This document shows, in pieces, positions 58,035 to 64,000 of a DNA stretch of 64,000 nt. Both the position numbers and the translations under genes were made by a program. Below the pieces are notes generated by a model. The model saw nothing but the letters and a program-made list of their open reading frames with translations. It was not told where the DNA came from and did no database searches. Origin of the DNA: CALOFP01 sp942492635 (GTDB lineage Bacteria; UBP6; UBA1177; CALOFP01); the NCBI GenBank assembly GCA_942492635.1, contig CALOFP010000003.1:868001-932000 (forward strand). The letters are read 5' to 3'. How positions within the stretch are numbered: position 1 is the first letter of the stretch; the number at the start of each line of letters is the position of its first letter.

Positions 58035-60644
58035 TCACCCTTTTCTGTATTGGGATGGGGTTTTTCCAGTGAATTTCTTGAAGAGTGTGTTGAATGTGGT
58101 TTTTGATTTAAATCCGGATGCGAAGGCGATCTCGAGGATGTTCCTGTTTTCAAAATCGGGATCCTTGAGAAGTCGTCTGGCTTCGTCCACTCTGTAGGTG
58201 TTCACGAAGTTGTAGAAGTTCTTGTTGAGCCGGGCGTTGATTACCTGGGACAGGGTGTGGTTGTTCATTCCAACCATTTCGGCAAGTTGGGGCATTGTGA
58301 GATTGGAATCCCTGTAGGGTTTCTCCTCTTCCATGTAGCGGAGCAGCTCCTTTATGTGCATATCCGCAAGTTCATCATCGATCCTGTTTTTTTCATACTT
58401 TTTAATTGGTTCTTCGCCCTCTTCCTCGGTGTTTTTTTCTACCTTTTTTCTTTTCCGAAGAAATGGAATCGTTGCCAAGGGCGGAAACAGTAGAAGCAGA
58501 AACCAGAGTTTGTTGAATCTGCCTTTTTTGATAAAGGATACGGCGGCTTCATCAGACCATTTTCCCTCCCGTTCCCTCACCCTGACCCGGAATGTGTACT
58601 CTCCCGGTTCTAGACCGGTGTAGAAAACTTCCCTCCTCTTTCCGGCGTCGACCCAGCTGTTGTCGAAACCTTCGAGTTTGTGGGAGAACTCCCTGCGATC
58701 ATCCGGTGATAGTGCCGGAGATGTGTAGTGGAAAGAGATCCTCTTATCTTCGGCCCGCAGTGAAAAACGTTTCCACGGATCCAGTATTCTACAGTCGGCC
58801 ACAACCTTTTCCATAAATATTCCTGGGACTTTAGGCAATGACAGTTTCATTGCCGAAAAGCCCTTAACTGTGGGATAGTAGAAGGTTCCGTCGTGACCCT
58901 TTACTGCTGAAGGCTGAACTCCGCCGGTACACTGGCGTGTTGACATTCCGTCCATCGTGCCATAGGAAACGGGTTTGACTCTGGCTCTCTTTCCGTATGC
59001 CGCCTCTTCAAGATCGGAAATTTTTACTGAAAAGACTCCCCTGTCGGAACTCATCCAGAGCCTTCCTTCTCTGTCTTTGAGGATGGAGTAGACAACATCG
59101 GATAAAAGTCCCTTTCTCGACGTCACCGGGAAAAACTTTCCTTTTTCAAATAGGTTTATTCCTCCTCCGTGGGTTCCGATCCATAACCGGCCCTCTTCCG
59201 CTTCGAGAATCGAGAGTACTGTATTGCTTGAAAGGCCCTCTTTTTCTGTGTATCTGGTAAACCTGCCGTTGCTGAACTTCTTGAGTCCGCCTGAGGTACC
59301 CATCCAGACTGTTCCATAACGATCTTCATGGAGAACCCAAACCATGTTGTCCGTCAGGCTCTCTTTCGGATCGTAGGTGGTCACCTCTTTTCCGTCTATT
59401 CTGCTCAGGGCCCCGCCGAGTGTACCTACCCACACTCGTCCGTTGCGATCCCTGGTCATTGCTCCGATAACTTTCGAGGGCAGTTCTCCCTGAAATTTCT
59501 CAATTTTTCCATCTTTCAACAAATTCAATCCGTCGGCGGTTCCCACCCAGATTTTTCCGGATCGATCTTCGAGAAGCGAGCCGATGATGTCGCTTGAAAG
59601 TCCGTTCTCTTTCGAAAAGGCGGTAAATACTCCGTCCTTAAAACGGTTCAGGCCTCCTCCCCCGGTCCCTATCCATAAGGCTCCAGAACGATCTTCGAGA
59701 ACAGCGTAGACTTTATCACTGGAAAGTCCGTCACGAACTCCATAGGAGGTAAAGGGGCCGCGGGAAAAGCTGAAAAGTCCATCATCCGTTCCGATCCAGA
59801 TATTTCCCAAGGAATCACGGCTCATCGAGAGAATCTCCCTTTCACCTGTAACATTTTTGCAGACCTGAAGATCCTTTCCGTCAAAAAATGAGAGTCCGTT
59901 ATCACCGACAAGAAATCCCTCCTCAAATCCGGAGAGGAGAAACCCTCCGCGGGAGGCAACTTCCGTTTTTCCGCCCCCCCTATTCAACCTGTAGAGTTTT
60001 TTCCCGTCCGATAGTATGAGAGAGTCCGGCGCATGTGCTATGGATACAACTTTTCCTTCGTCGATGCTGAGGCTGCCCTTAAGTTCGAATTGACGAAGGC
60101 CCTCTCCTCCGAAAAGGTAGGTTTTATCGCCTATGGTTTCGATCTTTCCGGAAAAGGATTCCACTCTCTTGAAATTACCGTCGTTTCTGAGGTACAGACC
60201 TTGCGGAGTTGAAAAAACGACTCCGTTTTCTACCTCCCCGATTGAGATGATCTCTCCCCCGTGAGGATTCTCAACAACCTTGATTTTTCTGCTTCCCCTA
60301 CTTTCAAAAAGCAGATCCCCCTTCTTCGTTCCGGCCCAAAGGTTACCCGACCGATCAATGAAAAGTGATGTTATGGATTCGTCTCGAAGTCCGTCGATAT
60401 TGGATCTGTCGGCTACGGAGAATGAAAAACCGTCGTAACGGACAAGTCCGGAACCTGTGCCGATTCTCAAAAACCCTTTCGAATCGGTCACGATCGAGGT
60501 AATCCTGTTGTGCGGAATTCCATCCCTTGTGGAAAAATAGCGTTTAACATATCGCTTCAACGAAGCGCAGCCGTCCCCTGCCTGAAGCAAAAATGAATAG
60601 AAAATCAATGATGTTAGAAGAATCAGTCTGTATCGCAGCTTCAT
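58035..60644 (-). CDS. Membrane one-component regulator: Reg_prop propellers, Y_Y_Y domain, AraC-type HTH
   Basis: A sensor-regulator of 869 residues. A signal/anchor (about 5-22) leads to periplasmic Reg_prop repeats (about 30-600) of the form WIGTxxGGLNRFKDGxFTxFSKENGLSSD, making one or two beta propellers. A Y_Y_Y domain (about 640-705) and a membrane segment (712-730) follow. The cytoplasmic end is an acidic linker and an AraC-family domain (775-869) with helix-turn-helix segments LTMPQLAEMVGMNNHTLSQVIN and LEIAFASGFKSKTTFNTLFKKFTG. Unlike hybrid two-component systems with this sensor, no HisKA, ATPase or receiver domain is present, so the signal must pass directly to the DNA-binding domain. 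Ligand and targets are unknown. The ribosome site is weak. Confidence 0.9.
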   Translation of the reverse strand: MKLRYRLILLTSLIFYSFLLQAGDGCASLKRYVKRYFSTRDGIPHNRITSIVTDSKGFLRIGTGSGLVRYDGFSFSVADRSNIDGLRDESITSLFIDRSGNLWAGTKKGDLLFESRGSRKIKVVENPHGGEIISIGEVENGVVFSTPQGLYLRNDGNFKRVESFSGKIETIGDKTYLFGGEGLRQFELKGSLSIDEGKVVSIAHAPDSLILSDGKKLYRLNRGGGKTEVASRGGFLLSGFEEGFLVGDNGLSFFDGKDLQVCKNVTGEREILSMSRDSLGNIWIGTDDGLFSFSRGPFTSYGVRDGLSSDKVYAVLEDRSGALWIGTGGGGLNRFKDGVFTAFSKENGLSSDIIGSLLEDRSGKIWVGTADGLNLLKDGKIEKFQGELPSKVIGAMTRDRNGRVWVGTLGGALSRIDGKEVTTYDPKESLTDNMVWVLHEDRYGTVWMGTSGGLKKFSNGRFTRYTEKEGLSSNTVLSILEAEEGRLWIGTHGGGINLFEKGKFFPVTSRKGLLSDVVYSILKDREGRLWMSSDRGVFSVKISDLEEAAYGKRARVKPVSYGTMDGMSTRQCTGGVQPSAVKGHDGTFYYPTVKGFSAMKLSLPKVPGIFMEKVVADCRILDPWKRFSLRAEDKRISFHYTSPALSPDDRREFSHKLEGFDNSWVDAGKRREVFYTGLEPGEYTFRVRVREREGKWSDEAAVSFIKKGRFNKLWFLLLLFPPLATIPFLRKRKKVEKNTEEEGEEPIKKYEKNRIDDELADMHIKELLRYMEEEKPYRDSNLTMPQLAEMVGMNNHTLSQVINARLNKNFYNFVNTYRVDEARRLLKDPDFENRNILEIAFASGFKSKTTFNTLFKKFTGKTPSQYRKG

Positions 60645-60737
60645 ACTTTTTTAAACATTACCCTCGTTCGAAGCACCGGTTTCAGTATATGATTTCAAAT
60701 TGAAAAATCAATTTTTGAACAGAGGAATTAATGAGGT

Positions 60738-60789
60738 GGGAAGTCCGCAAATCCTGGCAGGGATGTTTCTTAACGAACGCGGACTTCCC
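60738..60789. terminator. Inverted repeat after the flagellin gene
   Basis: GGGAAGTCCGC (60738-60748) and GCGGACTTCCC (60779-60789) are perfect 11-bp arms around a 30-nt loop. A T run (CTTTTTCTC) follows on the plus strand, but the gene ending here (60801) is on the minus strand, where the tail is not T-rich. It may be bidirectional or an RNA-stabilising hairpin. Confidence 0.4.
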
Positions 60790-60800
60790 TTTTTCTCAAA

Positions 60801-63512
60801 CTATCTGAGCAGTCCCAGGAGATTCTGGGGAAGTTTGTTTGCCTGTGCGATCATGGATGTAGCAACCTGTGAAAGGATCTGCTGCTTCGAGAACTCTGTT
60901 GTCTCTTCCGCCATATCGAGATCCTTTATTCGGGATTCCGATGCGAAGGCATTTGCGGACTGAACCTCGAGGTTGTTCGCGGTGTGACCGAGACGGTTGA
61001 TGATGGCACCCAGTCTTGCACGCTCGGAACTTACCATGTCGATAGCATTGTCCAGCTTTCGAATCGATCCCTGGGCAAGATCCTGGGTTACAACCATGAC
61101 CTTCTCGATTCCGAGTGCTCCCGCCGTCATCTCTCCGATGTAGCTGTCCATGGTCTGACCTACGTTGGCACCGATCTGGAACGATTTGGCGTTATCCACG
61201 ATGTGGACGTACTCCTTCACGGTTCCCACACTGTTGGAGAAGACGTACTTCTTGTGGGCCGCATCCCAGCTGATGTCGACGTCGAGATTCGGGTTGAGCT
61301 CTATGTCGACGCCCTGGACAACATTCCTGAGAACGGCATCTGCCACCGTATCCTCACCTATCATCTTTCCGGTGTGTGCATCCCTTACCGTTACCGTCAT
61401 GGGATCGAGGTCAGGCGACTGTATTTCAGCCAGAGATAGAGCATTCAGAACTCCTTCGTCGGCACTGAAATAAATCTTTCCTCTCGTTCCCATCTGAGGC
61501 GATCTGATGACGATCGTTCCCTTTACCGCCTCATCGCTGAAAGGTGTGGACTCGGTAACGTAGTCGGCCACGTGGGAGTCGATCGTCTCGTTCCCGGTTC
61601 CCATTCCGAGTCCGCCGTCCTGCTTGCTGCTTACGATGGCGTTCTCTATCTTGTCCGAGACTTCACCGATCGTATCCTCGGGATCTATGAAAATGTCCGC
61701 CCGGTCGCCTTCGGCGTTGTAGATGGTTATGCTCTTTCCGTTCTCGCCAAGAATAAAGTTTCCGTTGTTGTCGTAAAACTTGTCAATCTGGTAAAGCTTG
61801 GTGCTGTTGAAAGCAGTTCCGCCTCCGCCGATGACATCAAAAGTAACCTGGCTAACTCCGCCGTCGGTTGCGATGGCCGAGTTTGTGGCCGATGTACTTT
61901 TCAGTATGTCCACACTCATCTCGATCTCGCCGAAGGTGACGTCTCCAGTCTCGATATCAAGATTTCCTACTGTAAGCCTTGTCGCCCGCTTGTTGAGCGA
62001 GTCGCTGACAAAGGAGTATGTGGGTCCGTTCTGGGTGTTACCGCCGAGACTGTTGGGGAAAGGTGACACAACCTGCACTTCGGCATGGGTTGCGTTGTTG
62101 AAGTCCTCGTCGTTGAGCGCGATCAGGACCTTGTCCCCTGTGTTTATCGTATCGCCTGCGTTTAGTGCGTTCAGTGTGAGGCTTACGTCGTCACCCTGAA
62201 TCGTCACATTTGCACCGGTATCGATGTTTCCGAGGTTGTACCAGGTGTTACCGTTATCCATACTGGCCTTTGCGAAAATGGCGTTGGTTCCGGCTCCGTC
62301 AACAACTCCGCCCTGGGTGATTTCCACAATTGCGTAACCGCTTCCGGTCTGTGCCACGGTATCGCCCGCCGCAACGGAGACGTAATTGGCAAGAGATCCC
62401 TGAGTCGAAGCTGCGGTTATATCTCCGCCGATTCCCTGTTCGTATGCGGCTACAACGTGTGCGGTATCTCCACCTGCGTTTATGGCCACCTCGTTGTCCA
62501 CATGGATTTCATACTTCTCGGTTGTTCCCATGGAGGACGGGATTCCGGTCGGGGCGCCTACATTCTGGACTCCTGTGGGATAGTCGTCTCCTCCGCTGAA
62601 TGTGTAGACGGCTGTTGTCGTGACACCTCCAACATTGCCTGTGTTGGCGTAGAGTGAATAGACGTTGCCCTCCGTCCCATCAACATCAGCTTCGATGTTG
62701 ATGAATGTGTTCGCACCGGATGTCACGACATAGGCCGTAACATAATCCTGCAGATCTTCGTTCTGGTTTATATTTGTGGCAAGATCCGATGCAGCCACAC
62801 CTGCATCCACCGCAAGATCGTAAGTGACTCCTGTTCCGAAATCGAATGTCAGTGTACCGGAGTTGGCCGTTGTACCACCGGCGATCTGGAACTGAAGCTG
62901 TGCGTTGGAGGCGTTGAGGTCGACATTGTCGACCCCGATCGCATCCGCCTTCAGCGAAAATATATCTGTTTTAAGTACGTTATTTGCTACCGGATCCGTA
63001 TCGATCTCAAGCTCGTAGTTTCCTTCGGCAACGCTTCCGCGAACGACTACATTCACGTTGTCGCTGCTGGCACTCCAGAGTGCTGAAGCGCTTCCGTCAA
63101 GGAGCTTTTTCGTATTGTACTCTGTCGAAAGTGCAATACGGTCCACCTCGGCAATCAACTGTGTGACCTCCTTCTGGATTTCACCACGGTCAGTCGCGGT
63201 AAGAGTTCCGTTGGACGCCTGAACCGCAAGCTCCCTCATTCTCTGCAGAATAACCTGTGTCTCACCGAGTGAGAACTCAGCCGTCTGCAGGTAGCTGATG
63301 GAGTCCTGAACGTTCAGGGAAGCCCTGTTCAAACCGCTCAGCTGGGTGTGAAGCCTCTGAGAGATGGCAAGACCGGAGGGATCGTCGGCAGCCCCGTTGA
63401 TCCTGAGGCCGGAGGAGAGTCTTGTAATGGACTCCTGCATTTCCCCCTGCACCTTGAGCAGTCGACTGTGGGCCTGGAAAGCAGCAACATTGCTGTTTAA
63501 TGATATACCCAT
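60801..63512 (-). CDS. Large flagellin with long variable central region
   Basis: A flagellar filament subunit of 903 residues, much longer than common flagellins. The N-terminal D0/D1 region (about 1-170) has SRLLKVQGEMQESITRLSSGLRINGAADDPSGLAISQRL. The C-terminal D1/D0 region (about 780-903) has NAIDMVSSERARLGAIINRLGHT and ends QANKLPQNLLGLLR. Both are complete. The central ~600 residues are a Gly/Asp/Thr-rich beta region that would be exposed on the filament surface. AGGGAGGT precedes the ATG. It follows another flagellin gene by 40 bases on the same strand and is likely to share its transcript. Confidence 0.95.
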   Translation of the reverse strand: MGISLNSNVAAFQAHSRLLKVQGEMQESITRLSSGLRINGAADDPSGLAISQRLHTQLSGLNRASLNVQDSISYLQTAEFSLGETQVILQRMRELAVQASNGTLTATDRGEIQKEVTQLIAEVDRIALSTEYNTKKLLDGSASALWSASSDNVNVVVRGSVAEGNYELEIDTDPVANNVLKTDIFSLKADAIGVDNVDLNASNAQLQFQIAGGTTANSGTLTFDFGTGVTYDLAVDAGVAASDLATNINQNEDLQDYVTAYVVTSGANTFINIEADVDGTEGNVYSLYANTGNVGGVTTTAVYTFSGGDDYPTGVQNVGAPTGIPSSMGTTEKYEIHVDNEVAINAGGDTAHVVAAYEQGIGGDITAASTQGSLANYVSVAAGDTVAQTGSGYAIVEITQGGVVDGAGTNAIFAKASMDNGNTWYNLGNIDTGANVTIQGDDVSLTLNALNAGDTINTGDKVLIALNDEDFNNATHAEVQVVSPFPNSLGGNTQNGPTYSFVSDSLNKRATRLTVGNLDIETGDVTFGEIEMSVDILKSTSATNSAIATDGGVSQVTFDVIGGGGTAFNSTKLYQIDKFYDNNGNFILGENGKSITIYNAEGDRADIFIDPEDTIGEVSDKIENAIVSSKQDGGLGMGTGNETIDSHVADYVTESTPFSDEAVKGTIVIRSPQMGTRGKIYFSADEGVLNALSLAEIQSPDLDPMTVTVRDAHTGKMIGEDTVADAVLRNVVQGVDIELNPNLDVDISWDAAHKKYVFSNSVGTVKEYVHIVDNAKSFQIGANVGQTMDSYIGEMTAGALGIEKVMVVTQDLAQGSIRKLDNAIDMVSSERARLGAIINRLGHTANNLEVQSANAFASESRIKDLDMAEETTEFSKQQILSQVATSMIAQANKLPQNLLGLLR

Positions 63513-63552
63513 AGTTACCTCCCTATCCTAAAATTGAGTTCAAAAGCCACCG

Positions 63553-64000
63553 TTACCCTCTGAGAAGCTGAAGCAGGTTCTGGGGAATCTTGTTGGCCTG
63601 TCCCAACATCGCCTGAGCAGCCTGGGTCATCATCTGGTTCTTTGCGAACTCAGCCGATTCTTTGGCGATATCGAGATCCTTGATACGAGCCTCGGAACTG
63701 AGAGCACTCTCTTTCTGGCTCTCGAGGTTCTTGATTGTGTGATCGAGACGGTTGATGATGGAACCGATTCTCGAACGCTCACTACTTACCTGGTCGATGG
63801 CGTTTGAAATCTTTGTCATAGCCTTCTGAGCAAGGGCGGGATCTACAACCATTGCGTTGTCGATTCCGAGACTGTGAGCAGTCATCTCACCGATGAAGCT
63901 GTCCATCGTCTGACCCTCGGAAGCTCCGATCTGGAATGATTTAGCGTTGTTCACGATGTGAACGTACTCTTTTACCGTACCGGGAGAATTGCTGAATGCG
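63553..64000 (-). CDS. Flagellin, C-terminal part (5' end outside the window)
   Basis: The frame continues through the right window edge. The visible ~149 residues run from AFSNSPGTVKEYVHIVNNAKSFQIG to QANKIPQNLLQLLRG and match the C-terminus of the neighbouring flagellin segment by segment (KEYVHIV, NAKSFQIGA, MDSFIGEMTA, SSERSRIGSIINRLDHT). The internal ATG at 63954 is not the start because upstream codons continue the homology. It is the first gene of a tandem flagellin pair. Confidence 0.95.
   Translation of the reverse strand, partial: AFSNSPGTVKEYVHIVNNAKSFQIGASEGQTMDSFIGEMTAHSLGIDNAMVVDPALAQKAMTKISNAIDQVSSERSRIGSIINRLDHTIKNLESQKESALSSEARIKDLDIAKESAEFAKNQMMTQAAQAMLGQANKIPQNLLQLLRG

Overview
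The window reads as chromosomal DNA of a free-living, flagellated, Gram-negative bacterium. Two tandem flagellin genes, lipobox-bearing lipoproteins, a C-terminal-Phe outer-membrane barrel, MraY, SppA and PilY1-like secreted proteins support this. An anaerobic class III ribonucleotide reductase and an NhaC-type Na+/H+ antiporter suggest an anaerobic or facultative, possibly Na+-exposed life. Acidic Ser/Asp lipoprotein linkers, DUF4215 Cys-rich repeats and giant vWA/PilY1 proteins recall deltaproteobacterial (Myxococcota/Desulfobacterota-like) or related candidate-phylum genomes. No rRNA or strong marker is present, so lineage stays uncertain. There is no prophage, CRISPR array or intact transposase.

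Layout. 1-6.9 kb: the 3' end of a DUF6873 gene, then minus-strand surface genes: an M30-like metallopeptidase lipoprotein, an M23 peptidase, a small membrane protein and an RCC1-propeller lipoprotein, with an inverted-repeat element at 3917-4265. 6.9-12.4 kb: small conserved genes, including a SLOG-like protein, an alpha-CTD/sigma4-like regulator, DUF3795, a SixA-like phosphatase, a zinc ribbon, a YgjP-type metallopeptidase and an alpha/beta hydrolase. 12.4-19.8 kb: an LRR lipoprotein and secreted cassette 1. 20.5-31 kb: YehS, chalcone-isomerase-like protein, Ste24-type protease, NrdD-glutaredoxin fusion behind an NrdR box pair, NhaC and a Cache-HAMP-PAS-GAF-GGDEF protein. 31.5-32.5 kb: Nudix and a Gly-Cys-Leu tRNA operon. 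33-43.4 kb: membrane and TPR-like proteins, a hybrid histidine kinase, another acidic-linker lipoprotein, MraY, a DUF4421-like barrel and lipoprotein SppA. 43.4-48.3 kb: a second inverted-repeat element, MATE exporter, FolE2 and PepF. 48.6-56.1 kb: secreted cassette 2. 56.6-64 kb: a polytopic membrane protein, a propeller-AraC one-component regulator and the flagellins.

The most notable content is a three-gene secreted cassette present twice (19837 to 14126 and 56143 to 48648, both minus strand). Each copy has a small exported protein, a ~1250-residue exported vWA/PilY1-like protein that stops after its 'FYGTGD' segment, and an exported protein with DUF4215 Cys-rich repeats whose C-terminus carries what looks like the missing final PilY1 propeller region and ends in a WWKV motif. 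PilY1 therefore appears to be split over two polypeptides, the second enlarged by adhesive-type modules (CUB, P-domain, a 93-bp tandem repeat array). The four acidic-linker lipoproteins with unrelated cargo domains (peptidase, RCC1, LRR, 'KPNIYIYP' domain) look like a related surface-display repertoire.

Other points of note are the inverted-repeat elements with matching ends and different cores, the alpha-CTD/sigma4 fusion, the NrdD-glutaredoxin fusion without an adjacent NrdG, and the membrane one-component Reg_prop-AraC regulator. Everything was read by eye from sequence and translations. Family names rest on recognised motifs, not on searches.
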